In this document: piece by piece, positions 39,218 to 49,243 of the stretch
Position numbering within the stretch: position 1 is the first letter of the stretch
Layout of the letters: every line of letters begins with the position of its first letter
NCBI GenBank assembly: GCA_963713805.1
Contig: CAVQNF010000002.1
Coordinates: 124,001-188,000 of the forward strand
Source: GAS188 sp963713805
Lineage (GTDB): Bacteria; Pseudomonadota; Alphaproteobacteria; Rhizobiales; Beijerinckiaceae
DNA: 64,000 nt
Direction: 5' to 3'
The notes under the pieces: model-generated
Seen by the model: only the letters and a program-made list of their open reading frames with translations
Databases searched by the model: none
What the model was told of the DNA's origin: nothing
Translations under genes and position numbers: made by a program

Positions 39218-39865
39218 ATGTATCTGCCTCCCGCCTTCAGGCTCGACGCACTCGCCGATCAGCATGAGGCCATGCGACGGCATCCTTTCGCGACCCTGAT
39301 CACGAGATCGGGACAAGGCGTGGTCGCCGACCATATCCCCTTCATGATCGACGAAAAGCGCGGTGACAAAGGCGTCTTGCGCGCCCATGTGGCCCGGGCA
39401 AACCCGCTCTGGCGCACTCATCCCCGCGATCAGGAGGCTCTCGTCATCTTCGCCGGGATCGACCATTACATCACCCCTTCCTGGTATGCGACGAAACGGG
39501 AAACCGGCAAGGTCGTGCCGACCTGGAACTACGTCGCCGTGCATGCCTTTGGACCGCTCGAGGTCTTCGACGATCCCGAATGGTTGCGCGAGCAGGTCGG
39601 CGCGCTCACCAGCCTGCACGAGGCCGGTCGCGCCGCGCCCTGGGCCGTGACGGATGCTCCGGCGGAATTCGTCACCGCGCAGATCAAGGGGATCGTCGGC
39701 ATCGAGGTGCCGATCACCCGCATCGAGGGCAAGGTCAAGGCAAGCCAGAACCGCCCCGAGGCCGACCGCAAAGGCGTGATCGACGGTCTCTGCGCGAGCG
39801 AAACACAAGAGGGCCGCGCCATGGCGAGCCTGGTGGCACGCCACCACAAGAGCTTCGGCAATTGA
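39218..39865 (+). CDS. PaiB-like FMN-binding negative transcriptional regulator
   Basis: A 215-residue FMN-binding split-barrel protein. It starts MYLPPAFRLDALADQHEAMR and contains the family segments GVVADHIPFMIDE, HVARANPLWR, ITPSWYATKRETGKVVPTWN and KGIVGIEVPITRIEGKVKAS. Bacillus PaiB is a repressor of sporulation and degradative genes; most proteobacterial homologues are uncharacterised and may be flavoenzymes. It is intact. There is no partner PaiA acetyltransferase nearby. Confidence 0.88.
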   Translation: MYLPPAFRLDALADQHEAMRRHPFATLITRSGQGVVADHIPFMIDEKRGDKGVLRAHVARANPLWRTHPRDQEALVIFAGIDHYITPSWYATKRETGKVVPTWNYVAVHAFGPLEVFDDPEWLREQVGALTSLHEAGRAAPWAVTDAPAEFVTAQIKGIVGIEVPITRIEGKVKASQNRPEADRKGVIDGLCASETQEGRAMASLVARHHKSFGN

Positions 39866-39970
39866 TTGCAGCGATCAGGGGACCTCGCCCCCGTTTGCCG
39901 ATCCAGAAAATGATCGGCGTCGCGACTCGCCGTTTCCGCCGGGCGTCGGCCGTTTCCGACTGGCCCCGTC

Positions 39971-40246
39971 TTATGCCCGATATTGCTGGATACGGGTCGT
40001 GCGCAGGCCCGCGAGCCCGTGCTCGTCGATGGAGGCTTGCCAGCTCAAGAATTCCTCGACGGTGAGCGCGTAGCGCCGGCACGCTTCCTCGAGGCTGAGC
40101 AACCCGCCGCGCACCGCAGCGACCACTTCGGCCTTGCGCCTGATCACCCACCTTCTCGTGGCTACCGAGGGCAGGTCGGCTATCGTCAAGGGGCTTCCGT
40201 CGGGGCCGATAACATATTTTACCCGCGGTCGATGGGCATCGGTCAT
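39971..40246 (-). CDS. sciP: SciP (DUF1153), inhibitor of CtrA
   Basis: A 91-residue DUF1153 protein. The sequence YVIGPDGSPLTIADLPSVAT, the RRWVIRRKAEVVAAVRGGLL helix and the ending GLRTTRIQQYRA match Caulobacter SciP, which binds CtrA and blocks its promoters during the swarmer stage. I use ATG 40246 (MTDAHRP), the usual start; an upstream start at 40261 is possible. TTAA half sites occur upstream (near 40276 and 40298), but not in the TTAA-N7-TTAA spacing of a full CtrA box. It is divergent from the amidase gene. Confidence 0.88.
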   Translation of the reverse strand: MTDAHRPRVKYVIGPDGSPLTIADLPSVATRRWVIRRKAEVVAAVRGGLLSLEEACRRYALTVEEFLSWQASIDEHGLAGLRTTRIQQYRA

Positions 40247-40367
40247 GATACGCTCACACAAAACAGACCAACGATTTAAGCTTCTATCCGAGCTGGGTTA
40301 ATGATTTGCATAGCCGATGCATTGAATTTTTCCCGATCCCTTCGATCCCTCTCAAGGAAACACCCAA

Positions 40368-41777
40368 ATGAGCGATGAACTTTGGCGCTGGGACGCGCTT
40401 GGCCTCGCCCATGCCATCAGGACGCGCGCCATTTCGAGCCGAGAGGCCGTCGAGAGCTGCCTCCGGCGCCTCGATGCCGTCAATCCTCGGCTGAACGCCG
40501 TCGTCGATATCCTGGCCGATCAGGCGCTCGAGAGCGCGGAGGAGGCGGACGGCGCGGTGACACGAGGCGAGGAGCTTGCGGAGCTGCACGGCGTTCCGGT
40601 GACGGTGAAGATCAACATCGACTATGCCGGGCGGCCTACCACGAACGGCGTCGTCGCCTTCAAGGACGTCATCGCGCCGAGCGACGCGCCGGTCATCTCC
40701 AATTGGCGCAAGGCGGGTGCCATCATCATCGGACGCACGAATACGCCCGCATTCTCCTGGCGCTGGTTCACCGACAACGATCTGCACGGGCGCACTTTCA
40801 GCCCCTGGAACCGTGCCGTCACGCCCGGTGGCTCGAGCGGCGGAGCGGCCGCGGCGGTGGCCGCGGGCATCGGCCCTCTCGCCCATGGCAACGATATCGG
40901 CGGTTCGGTCCGCTACCCGGCCTATGCCTGCGGCATCGCCGGAATACGGCCGACGCTCGGCCGCGTTCCGGCCTTCAACGCTTCGGGCAAGGAAGAGCGA
41001 CCGGTGATCGCGCAGCTCGCCTCGGTGCAAGGACCGCTCGCACGCTCGGTGGGCGATCTGCGGGTCGGATTGCGGACCATGGCGGCGCGCGATGCGCGCG
41101 ACCCCTGGTGGGTGCCCGCCGCGCATGAACATGGCGGAGAACAGCGCCCCTGCCGCGTCGCCATGCTGGCCGAGCTGCCGGGGGTTGCCCGTGACCAGGC
41201 CGTTTGCGACGCGGTACGCCTGTCCGCGACCTGGCTCGAAGATGCCGGCTATCGCGTCGAGGAGGTCGCTCCCCCGCATTGGAAGGAGGCCGCCGAGCTC
41301 TGGGCTCTGCTCGTGATGAACGAGACCCGTTTTTCAATGCTCCCCTCGATCGAGACCCATGGAGACGAGGCGATCAAGCGCGCCGCGCGTGCCATGATGG
41401 AGGTGACGCCGAAGATCGATTTTGAGGGTTTCCGCGCCGGAATGGCTCGCCGTTCGACCCTGCTGCGGGAGTGGATGCTGTTTTTCGAGCGCTATCCCCT
41501 GGTTTTGACGCCGACCTCTTGGCGGAAACCCTTTGCAATCGACGCCGACCAGCAAGGTGTGGGAGGCATGCGAGAAATCTTCGAAGCCAACAGTCCCCTT
41601 TTCGTGCTGCCGCTGCTGGGGTTGCCGGGCCTCTCCGTGCCGACCGGAACGGTCGAGGGAGTGCCCATGGGCGTTCATTTGATCGCAGGCCGTTATGAAG
41701 AAGAGCGCTTATTGGTGGCGGGCGAGGTCATCGAGGGCCGCTGCGGAAGGCTCACCCCCATCGATCCTCGTGCTTGA
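40368..41777 (+). CDS. Amidase, amidase-signature family
   Basis: A 469-residue amidase-signature enzyme. The Lys-Ser-Ser triad is visible: K81 (GVPVTVKINIDY), S156 in TPGGSSGGAAAAVAAG and S180 in GNDIGGSVRYPA, with spacings of 75 and 24 residues as in the family. It is intact. It is not GatA, because it stands alone without gatB or gatC and lacks GatA-specific regions. It probably hydrolyses a small amide or carbamate. It is divergent from sciP with a 121-bp gap. Confidence 0.88.
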   Translation: MSDELWRWDALGLAHAIRTRAISSREAVESCLRRLDAVNPRLNAVVDILADQALESAEEADGAVTRGEELAELHGVPVTVKINIDYAGRPTTNGVVAFKDVIAPSDAPVISNWRKAGAIIIGRTNTPAFSWRWFTDNDLHGRTFSPWNRAVTPGGSSGGAAAAVAAGIGPLAHGNDIGGSVRYPAYACGIAGIRPTLGRVPAFNASGKEERPVIAQLASVQGPLARSVGDLRVGLRTMAARDARDPWWVPAAHEHGGEQRPCRVAMLAELPGVARDQAVCDAVRLSATWLEDAGYRVEEVAPPHWKEAAELWALLVMNETRFSMLPSIETHGDEAIKRAARAMMEVTPKIDFEGFRAGMARRSTLLREWMLFFERYPLVLTPTSWRKPFAIDADQQGVGGMREIFEANSPLFVLPLLGLPGLSVPTGTVEGVPMGVHLIAGRYEEERLLVAGEVIEGRCGRLTPIDPRA

Positions 41778-41900
41778 GCCCTCGAGGGAGCTTCGGCTCC
41801 GAGGTCGGCACCTCCGCCCTGGCGCGGAACGGCACGAACATATAAATAAAACAGTTGATGTTTCGCCGCGGGCACCGTCGCGTCCGCCTTTTCACACAAG

Positions 41901-43076
41901 ATGACGATGAATTCGCTCGATCTTCCGACCAAGCCGTCAGACACCCGCGTCGTCGTCGCCATGTCCGGCGGCGTCGATTCGTCGGTCGTGGCCGCCTTGC
42001 TGAAGGAGGAAGGCTACGACGTCGTCGGCGTGACGCTCCAGCTTTACGACCATGGCGAGGCGACGCATCGCGCGGGTGCCTGTTGCGCCGGGCAGGACAT
42101 TCACGACGCGAGAAGGGTCGCGGCCAAGATCGACATTCCCCATTACGTGCTCGATTACGAAGACAGGTTTCGCACGCAAGTCGTCGACCGTTTTGCCGAC
42201 GACTATCTCGCCGGCAGGACCCCGATTCCCTGCGTCGAATGCAACCGTTCGATCAAGTTTCGCGACCTCCTCGGCACCGCGCGCGACCTCGGCGCGGCCG
42301 CGCTCGCGACCGGCCACTATCTCTCCTCTCGTCTCCTTCCCGATGGGCGTCGTGCGCTTTACCAGGCGTTCGACGCGAGCCGCGACCAGAGCTATTTCCT
42401 CTACGCCACGACACCCTCGCAGTTGGCCATGCTTCGCTTTCCTCTCGGTGACAGCTCGAAGGTGGAAACGCGCGAGCTTGCGGCGCGCTTTGGGCTTGCG
42501 GTGGCCGAAAAGCCGGACAGCCAGGACATCTGCTTCGTTCCCACGGGCCGCTACGCCGATGTGATCGAGAAGCTGCGACCCGGCGCCAGCCGGCCCGGGA
42601 AGATCATCCATGTGGATGGCCGGGTGCTCGGCCGTCACCGCGGCGTCATGCATTACACGGTCGGCCAGCGCAAAGGGCTCGGCATCGCGGATGGCGAACC
42701 CCTTTACGTGTTGCGCCTCGATGCGGAAGACGCCGAGGTGATCGTCGGACCGCGCTCGGCGCTCGAGGTCGGCGCCATCGTGCTCAGCGAGCTCAACTGG
42801 CTCGGCGATCTTCCGGTCGACGCCTGGCCTCGCGACGGGCTCGAGGTCGCGGTCAAGGTGCGCTCCACGCGCCCTCCTCGATCGGCCACCGTTCGCATGG
42901 AAGGGACGAAGTGCGTCGTCGAGCTCGCGACGGCGGAAGAGGCGGTGGCGCCCGGACAGGCGTGCGTGATCTATGACAGCCCCTCGCCCCGCGCGCGCCT
43001 GCTCGGCGGTGGTGTCATTGCGTCGACGAGTTCCTACGCTTGCGCAAAGCCGCGCGAGCGGGCATTGGCGTTGTGA
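41901..43076 (+). CDS. mnmA: tRNA-specific 2-thiouridylase MnmA
   Basis: Installs sulfur at uridine 34 of tRNA(Lys, Glu, Gln) in the cytoplasm, using ATP and a sulfur relay. The ATP-binding PP-loop SGGVDSS is at residues 22-28. The two catalytic cysteines are C114 (PIPCVECNRSIKF) and C211 (EKPDSQDICFVP). GQRKGLGIADGEPLYV marks the C-terminal barrel. The length of 391 is normal. It is intact. The methyltransferase gene starts 27 bp downstream. Confidence 0.95.
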   Translation: MTMNSLDLPTKPSDTRVVVAMSGGVDSSVVAALLKEEGYDVVGVTLQLYDHGEATHRAGACCAGQDIHDARRVAAKIDIPHYVLDYEDRFRTQVVDRFADDYLAGRTPIPCVECNRSIKFRDLLGTARDLGAAALATGHYLSSRLLPDGRRALYQAFDASRDQSYFLYATTPSQLAMLRFPLGDSSKVETRELAARFGLAVAEKPDSQDICFVPTGRYADVIEKLRPGASRPGKIIHVDGRVLGRHRGVMHYTVGQRKGLGIADGEPLYVLRLDAEDAEVIVGPRSALEVGAIVLSELNWLGDLPVDAWPRDGLEVAVKVRSTRPPRSATVRMEGTKCVVELATAEEAVAPGQACVIYDSPSPRARLLGGGVIASTSSYACAKPRERALAL

Positions 43077-43103
43077 TGGATGAAACGCGCGGCGGGAGGC
43101 GTT

Positions 43104-43757
43104 ATGTCCGGTCAACTCGAGTATATGCGCAAGGCCTATGACAAATGGGCCCCGATCTACGACCTCGTCTATGACGGACTGACCGCGCCGGCGCGCCGCT
43201 CGGCGGTGAGGGCAGCGCTCACCAATGGCCGACGCATCCTCGAAGTCGGCGTCGGAACCGGTCTCTCCCTGCGCAATTATCCACGCGAGACCGAGATTTA
43301 CGGCGTCGACCTCTCCTACGGCATGCTGATGCGAGCGCGCGAGAAGATCGAGCGGCGGCGGTTACGCCACGTGAAGCTGATCGCGGCGATGGATGCGTGT
43401 CGGCTCGGCTTCCCCGACGAGAGCTTCGATGCCGTCGTCGCGCAATTCGTGATCACGCTGGTGCCGGAACCCGAGGCCGCGCTCGAGGAGATGGCCCGTG
43501 TGCTGCGCCGCGGCGGCGAGATCATTCTCGCGAATCATCTCGGCGCCGAGGAGGGCTTGCAAGCCGCGATCGAAGAAAAATGCGCCGGCATTGCCAAGCG
43601 CATCGGATGGTCGACCGAATTCAAGCTTTCGCGCATCGAGAACTGGGCCCTGGCGAGCGGCATGATCGAGCACGTCTCCGCGAAGGATGCCTTTCCGGGA
43701 GGCTTCTTCAAGGTGGTGCGCTTGCGAAAGCCCGCCGACAGCGCGCTCGCGGCCTAG
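43104..43757 (+). CDS. Class I SAM methyltransferase, PmtA/UbiE-like
   Basis: A 217-residue methyltransferase. The SAM-binding glycine loop is ILEVGVGTGLSLRNYP, with the acidic ribose contact in IYGVDLSYGMLMRA. The N-terminal YDKWAPIYDLVYDG is typical of Rhodobacter-type phosphatidylethanolamine N-methyltransferases and UbiE relatives. I chose ATG 43104 because GGGAGG lies 5 bases upstream; the earlier ATG at 43080 lacks such a site. It probably forms an operon with mnmA. Phospholipid N-methylation (PmtA) is likely but not certain. Confidence 0.75.
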   Translation: MSGQLEYMRKAYDKWAPIYDLVYDGLTAPARRSAVRAALTNGRRILEVGVGTGLSLRNYPRETEIYGVDLSYGMLMRAREKIERRRLRHVKLIAAMDACRLGFPDESFDAVVAQFVITLVPEPEAALEEMARVLRRGGEIILANHLGAEEGLQAAIEEKCAGIAKRIGWSTEFKLSRIENWALASGMIEHVSAKDAFPGGFFKVVRLRKPADSALAA

Positions 43758-43874
43758 CTTGCGAAATTCCGCTCGCCTCCGGAATCAGACGAGGGTTACC
43801 CGCTTCGCCGGGAAATCGGGCGGGAGGCTTCCCGCTCGAGCTGCATCCGCTCCGATCGCGCCGGGTTGCCACCG

Positions 43875-44669
43875 ATGATCGGAAAGACGTGGCGCGCGCG
43901 GAGACGTCTTCTTGGCGCTCTCATGGTGATCGCGCCATTCGCCTGCGATCCCGACCTGGCGCGGGCCGAGTCCGCCGCTCCACCCGCCGAGCCGTGCCGC
44001 CCGCTCGACCATGGCGAAGCGAGCTACGTCGTCTGCACGATCGATCTTGCCCGCTACGAGCTGCGGATGTTCTTGCGCGGCATCGACGGCCAGCCATACG
44101 GCAGCTTCGCGCGCCTCATCCAGTCCCCCGAAGGCCGCAAGCTCGCCTTCGCCATGAACGGTGGCATGTATGACGAAAATCGCCTGCCGGTCGGGCTCTA
44201 CGTCGAGAACGGTCGGCTGATGAAGCGTGCCAACACCACGAACGGGACCGGCAATTTCCATCTGAAACCGAATGGCGTGTTCTATGCGTCCGGCGAGACG
44301 GCGGGCGTTCTCGAGACCGGGCGCTATCTCGCGACAAGGCCGCGCGCCGAGTTCGCCACGCAATCGGGACCGATGCTCGTCATCGACGGGCAGATCCACC
44401 CCGGATTTTCGGAAGAGAGCATCTCGCGCAAGATCCGCAACGGTGTTTGCGTGCGCCAAGGGCGGATCGTGATTTTCGCCATTTCCGACACGCCGGTCAC
44501 CTTCATGGAATTCGCGCATCTGTTCAAGGACGCGATGTCGTGCCGCGACGCGCTGTTTCTCGACGGCTCGGTGTCGAGCCTCTACGCGCCTTCGCTCGAC
44601 CGCTCCGACGGTCTCGCGCCGATGGGACCGATCATCGGAGCCGTGGAAAGAAAGACCGACGCGCATTGA
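43875..44669 (+). CDS. Phosphodiester glycosidase (NAGPA) domain protein, exported
   Basis: A 264-residue protein with an N-terminal signal segment (RRLLGALMVIAPFACDPDLA) and one NAGPA/phosphodiester glycosidase domain. Family segments include LAFAMNGGMYDENRLPVGLY, FATQSGPMLVIDGQIHPGF and ALFLDGSVSSLYAPSLDR. The domain is named after the enzyme that uncovers mannose 6-phosphate; bacterial relatives such as YigE are uncharacterised periplasmic proteins. The start ATG at 43875 is preferred over TTG 43866. It is intact. Confidence 0.85.
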   Translation: MIGKTWRARRRLLGALMVIAPFACDPDLARAESAAPPAEPCRPLDHGEASYVVCTIDLARYELRMFLRGIDGQPYGSFARLIQSPEGRKLAFAMNGGMYDENRLPVGLYVENGRLMKRANTTNGTGNFHLKPNGVFYASGETAGVLETGRYLATRPRAEFATQSGPMLVIDGQIHPGFSEESISRKIRNGVCVRQGRIVIFAISDTPVTFMEFAHLFKDAMSCRDALFLDGSVSSLYAPSLDRSDGLAPMGPIIGAVERKTDAH

Positions 44670-44679
44670 AAGGCGCCGA

Positions 44680-44711
44680 AAGGCGACCGGGGAATCTCGC
44701 CCGGTCGCCTT
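44680..44711. terminator. Strong hairpin between convergent genes
   Basis: A perfect 12-bp stem (AAGGCGACCGGG / CCCGGTCGCCTT) with an 8-base loop lies 10 bp after the phosphodiester glycosidase stop. A second, shorter hairpin (CCGGCCG / CGGCCGG) follows at about 44722-44747, then GGCTTTTGCGG. It probably serves both this gene and the convergent nlpD-like gene. Confidence 0.65.
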
Positions 44712-44763
44712 CCGCACGAACCGGCCGGATGTCTCGCGTCGGCCGGAATTAGGCTTTTGCGGC

Positions 44764-45941
44764 TCAGCCGCCCGCGAGATATTGCTGAGGGTCGACGGGC
44801 GTCTTTCCCTTGCGCAGCTCGAAATGAAGTTGCGGGGAGGCGACGTTGCCGGTCTGGCCCGATTTCGCCAGAACCTGTCCGCGCTTCACGCTGTCGCCTT
44901 TCTTGACGAGCAGATCGGCGTTGTTCGCATAGGCCGAGACCCAGCCGTTGGCGTGGCGCACAAGCACGAGCTTGCCATAGCCTTTGATCTCGTCTCCGAC
45001 ATAGGCGACCGTGCCATCCTCCGCGGCACGCACCGACGTGCCTTCGGGCACGGAGATGTTGATGCCGTCGTTTCCGTCACCACCGAAGCGGCTGATGACG
45101 CGACCTCGGGCGGGCCAACGAAACTGCGGCGCATCCGATTTGACCGCGCCCGTCGAGAGCGAGGCGTCAGTCTCTTCGGCGGGCTCGGCCTTTGCCTGCT
45201 CCTGCGACTTCGCCTTCGTCGGCTGCGGCTGGGCGGGTGCTCGCGGCGGCCGTTTTCGGCTTCGCCGGCTCCGCCGCAGGTGCAGCGGAGGTCTTCGTCA
45301 TCTCGTTGTTCGACTTCTTCGGCGCGGAGGCCGTCGCGAGGCGCGCAGCCTCGCGCCTTGTGCGTCGCGAGCTTCGAGCTGTCGGAGGCGGTTTTGGTCG
45401 GGGACGGATGCCCGATTGCCGGTCCGTAGCGATAAACCGGAATGATGACCTGCGATCCGGGTGGCGGATTGGCGCCCGGCGCGAGGTTGTTCGCGGCCCG
45501 CAGCGCCGTCTCCGGCACGCCGTAGCGCGACGACAGCGTCGCGATGGTCTCGCCCGCGCCGAGAGTGAGGGAGGTGCCTCCCGTGGTCGACCAATTTCCG
45601 ACGTCCGCGGTTTTCACCGGGTGCGGCGAGGCCGGATGCGATTGGATCGACCCGGTGACGATGCCGGTGTCGGGTTCGGCAAGGGATCCCGCTCTCGACT
45701 GCTGGCCGGGGGGCGGCAGGGCGCGCGACTGAACCTTGCCGGTCGGCACGGCCGGCACGGGCGGAGTGGCATCGGCCGTTTTTCCGCCGAACGGGCTCCC
45801 GAACGGATTCTCGGAGAGCCGCGTCGCCTCCGAGCTGCAGGCTGCTGCGAGCGTCCCGATGAGGATCGCGAGCGCCAAACGTGGCACCGCGCCCGAGAGA
45901 CGAAAGTGCTTCGAAGACCCCCTGATGGCGTCACAACACAT
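44764..45941 (-). CDS. NlpD/DipM-like lipoprotein with LysM and degenerate LytM (M23) domains, frame-broken
   Basis: A murein hydrolase activator-type protein of about 390 residues. It begins with a lipoprotein signal ending LAAAC and has a proline-rich linker, then a LysM domain (LGAGETIATLSSRYGVPETA, NPPPGSQVIIPVYRYG). The C-terminal LytM domain is readable from GDGINISVPEGTSVRAAEDG to SPQLHFELRKGKTPVDPQQY. The usual zinc ligands are altered: the first His/Asp site reads NDGINI-like, and HxH is QLH. The domain is probably inactive as a peptidase and regulates amidases at division. Breaks lie near 45340 and 45235. It is the last gene of the housekeeping block. Confidence 0.82.
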
Positions 45942-46077
45942 CGGACTACCCACTTCACACGCTACCCAACCCCACGGATGAAAACATGATTCAGGTTAAG
46001 GGGTGGTTGAGATGCGTAGAATTTTAAGCGATGGGCTTCCGATCGGTCATCTTCCCGAGAAGTCTCGCACACGGGCC

Positions 46078-46689
46078 TCACAGATATTGCGACAGCCCCG
46101 CGATCGGCGGCCCGACCCGCGTGAGGCCGACCAGCTCCTCTCGCCAGCCGCCGCCCGCAAGCCTCTCGGCCCGCACGAGGTGGCACATGTGGTCCGTCGG
46201 CCGGGCAAAGACGCAGATCGCTCCCTCCGCCAAGCCGGCGCACCACGGCCTCGGGCGGCTCCGCGACCGCGAAATCGATGAAGGCGCGTTCGCATTGGGC
46301 TTGCGTCGGCACCTCGGCGAGCGCGTCGCCTTGCAAGACCTGCACATTGGCGAGACCGCAGCCTTCGAGACGCCGTTTCGCTTCGATGGCGAGCGTGCGA
46401 AAGCGTTCGACCGAGATCACCGCGCCCGCGAGATGCGCCGATGACGGCGGCCGCGTAGCCGGAGCCCGTGCCGATATCGAGCACGCGATGCTCCTTGCGC
46501 AAGATCGAGCGCGGCGAGCGCGAGCGCGAGATCGGAAGGGGCGCCGATGATCTGGCCACAACCCATCGGCAAGGCGACATCACGGCCTGCGAGATCGCGA
46601 TAGGCGGAAGCGGCGAAGAAGTCCCGCGGCACCGCCTCGAAGGCGCGCAGCACGTTCTTGTCGTTCACGCCGCGCGCGCGAAGCCGCAT
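46078..46689 (-). CDS. pcm: Protein-L-isoaspartate O-methyltransferase (frame-broken)
   Basis: Repairs damaged isoaspartyl residues in proteins by SAM-dependent methylation. It contains VPRDFFAASAYRDLAGRDVA, the active-site segment PMGCGQIIGAPSDLALALAA, the SAM loop VLDIGTGSGYAAAVIAHLAG, and the end ELVGLTRVGPPIAGLSQYL. Breaks lie near 46500, 46440 and 46230. The ATG at 46689 gives a start within the domain. Residues readable upstream (ETLHLL) suggest a start nearer 46751, hidden by a further frame error. It lies downstream of surE, the classic pair. Confidence 0.82.
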
Positions 46690-46767
46690 GAGGAGATGCA
46701 GGGTTTCGGCGGCAGCGGGGCGAAGGAACGGAGCGGGCGGCGTCGGTCACGATCGGCCGCGCGCCCG

Positions 46768-47531
46768 TCACGCGAGCGTCCGCGCCAAATCCTCGAGCAG
46801 CCCCTGATGGGTCAGGTTGAGCTGCAGCGGGGTGACCGAGATGCGCTTGTGATCGAGCGCGGCCATATCGGTGCCGAGCCTCGGCTTGGTGATGCCGCGC
46901 GCGAAGCCGAGCCAGAAATAGGCATTGCCGCGCCCGTCCTTGCGCTCGTCGATCGAGAGCAGCGTCTGGTCGCGCTGACCTTGCGAGGTCGCCTCCGTTC
47001 CAGTGACGCCGCCGGCCTCGCAATGCGGGAAGTTGATATTGAACAAGCGTGCCGCGCGGAATGCCGGCCTCGAGCAGCTTGCGCAGCACCGGCACGGCAT
47101 GCTTGCGCGCGCAATCCCAGTGAATGTGACCGCGTCCCTCCGGGCCATAGGCTTGCGACAGGGCGACGGCCGGAACACCGAGCATCGCGCCTTCCATCGC
47201 GCCGGCGACGGTGCCCGAATAAAGCACGTCCTCGGCGACGTTCTGCCCGCGGTTGACGCCGGAGAGGACGAGGCCCGGCTTCTCACCCTTGAACACATGG
47301 CGCGTGGCGAGGATGACGCAGTCGGTCGGCGTGCCCTTCACGGCGAAGCGCCGCTCATCGATCTTGCGCAGTCGCAGCGGGTCGGAGAGCGACAAGGGCG
47401 TGCGCGACGCCGCTCTGATCGGTCTCGGGCGCGACGATCCACACATCGTCGGAAATCGCGGCGGCGACCTCGGCGCAAATCTCGAGGCCCTCGGCGTGAA
47501 CGCCGTCATCATTGGTGATCAGAATGCGCAT
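46768..47531 (-). CDS. surE: 5'/3'-nucleotidase SurE (frame-broken)
   Basis: Metal-dependent nucleoside-monophosphate phosphatase of about 253 residues. The metal-site motif MRILITNDDGVHAEGLEICA is at the start (ATG 47531). IVAPETDQSGVAHALSLSDP, KGTPTDCVILA and VLSGVNRGQNVAEDVLYSGT follow, all diagnostic. The end is ISVTPLQLNLTHQGLLEDL. Breaks lie near 47405 and 47050. The order serS-surE-pcm is conserved in Rhizobiales. Confidence 0.92.
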
Positions 47532-47631
47532 CGAGCAACCGCCAATTTCCTGTTCACCCGGCGATGTCGGAGACTGAGGGCGCGAGCCGCTTGTGCAGGT
47601 GAGAAACACGATGAGTCTCTTGTCAAGCGCC

Positions 47632-49053
47632 TTACTCGATTCGCTTCAAGCCGCCCATGTAAGGCTGCAGCGCCGCGGGCACGTCGATCGAGGAATCCGG
47701 GTTCTGATAATTCTCCATGACGGCGATGAGCGCACGGCCGACCGCCACGCCCGAGCCGTTGAGCGTATGCACGAGACGAGGCGCGGCAGGCTTTCCCTCC
47801 GCCGGCGCCGGACGATATCGCGCATTCATCCGCCTTGCCTGGAAGTCGCCGCAGACCGAACAGGAAGAGATCTCGCGATAGGCGCCCTGCCCCGGCAGCC
47901 AGACCTCGATGTCATAGGTCTTGCTGCGCCGCGAAAGCCCATGTCGCCCGTGCACAAGGTCATGACGCGATAATGCAGATCGAGCCGCTTCAGCACCTCC
48001 TCGGCGCAGCTCAGCATGCGCTCATGTTCTTCGATCGAGGCTTCGGGCGTGGTGATCGAAACGAGCTCCACCTTGTCGAACTGATGCTGGCGCAGCATGC
48101 CGCGCGTGTCGCGCCCGGCGGCACCCGCCTCGGCGCGAAAGCACGGCGTCAGCGCCGTGAAGCGCAGCGGCAGCTCGGCCTGCGGCGTGATCGTCTCGCG
48201 CACGAGATTGGTGAGCGGCACCTCGGCGGTCGGGATCAGCCAGAAATCCTCCTTGGCCGGCGCTCTGCCGACCACCGTGTCGACGAGCTCCTGCAACGTG
48301 ATGGCGCCGTTGACGTAGCGCTGCTTGTCAATTTCCGAGACGAATTCGAGCGCCTCGTGCAGCAGCTCTTCGCGCGTCTTGGTGCGCGACGCCATGAATT
48401 GATCGTCGGCGAATTTCGGCAGTTGCGCGGTGCCGAACATCACCTCGTCCTTGACGAGCAGCGGCGGCTGGATCTCGGCATAGCCATGCTCGGTGATGTG
48501 CAGGTCGAGCATGAACTGGCCGATCGCACGCTGCAGGCGCGCGAGCGATTTCCTCAACACGACGAAGCGCGCGCCCGAAAGCTTGGCCGCCGTCGCGAAG
48601 TCCATGAGGCCGAGCGCTTCGCCGAGCTCGAAATGCTGTCTTGCCGAATTGATGCCGCGGGGCGTGCCATGGCGTCGGTATTCCACATTGCCGCGTTCGT
48701 CCTCTCCGACCGGGACGTCGGGCAGCGGCAGATTCGGGATTTCGGCGAGAGCCTTGTTCAGCTCGGCGCTCGCGAGCTTCTCGTTCACCTCGCCCTGAGC
48801 GATGCTGTCGCGCAAGCCCGCGACCTCGGCCATCAGGCTTCTGGGCGCGCGCCTCGTCCTTTCGGCCCTTGGCCTGGCCGATCTCCTTCGAAAGCGCGTT
48901 GCGTCGCTCTTGCGCGGCCTGCACCACGCCGATGGCGGCACGCCGCTCGTCGTCGAGCGCCACGAGGCGCTCTGCCTCCGGCGGCAATCCGCGCGACGCA
49001 AGACCCTCGTCGAAGGCCGCCGCATTGTCCCTGATCCACCGGATGTCGTGCAT
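47632..49053 (-). CDS. serS: Seryl-tRNA synthetase (frame-broken)
   Basis: Class II synthetase of about 470 residues. It starts MHDIRWIRDNAAAFDEGLAS with the N-terminal coiled-coil arm, then EVPLTNLVRETITPQAELPL, motif 2 FRAEAGAAGRDTRGMLRQHQ and motif 3 near the end (NGSGVAVGRALIAVMENYQN). Breaks lie near 48840, 47940 and 47925. Removing one C and one A from TTTCGCGGCGCAGCAAG gives the expected GFAARKTYDIEVW. An essential gene with several breaks supports sequence error. It is followed by surE on the same strand. Confidence 0.92.
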
Positions 49054-49243
49054 CGAGGTCGAAGCCTTATACCCGCTAGGGACAGCGCGGAGGCAGCATC
49101 ACCCCTCGGCACCACCGCAAGCCTCCTTCGGTGTTCGGCTTTGACGGCTTGTCAAGGATCGGGAACCGTAGAGGCCGGCGCCAAGCCGTTTTTGGCCCAT
49201 GTCGGCTTCCGGTTCGACAGGAAGGCGGTTGGAGCTTGCTCCA

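Noticed and set aside
40262..40367. A full CtrA box upstream of sciP
   Set aside because: TTAA sequences are present but about 18 bases apart instead of 7, so only half sites can be claimed.
47930..47945. Programmed frameshifting in serS
   Set aside because: The two extra bases fit no slippery site with a downstream structure, and similar breaks occur in many unrelated genes.
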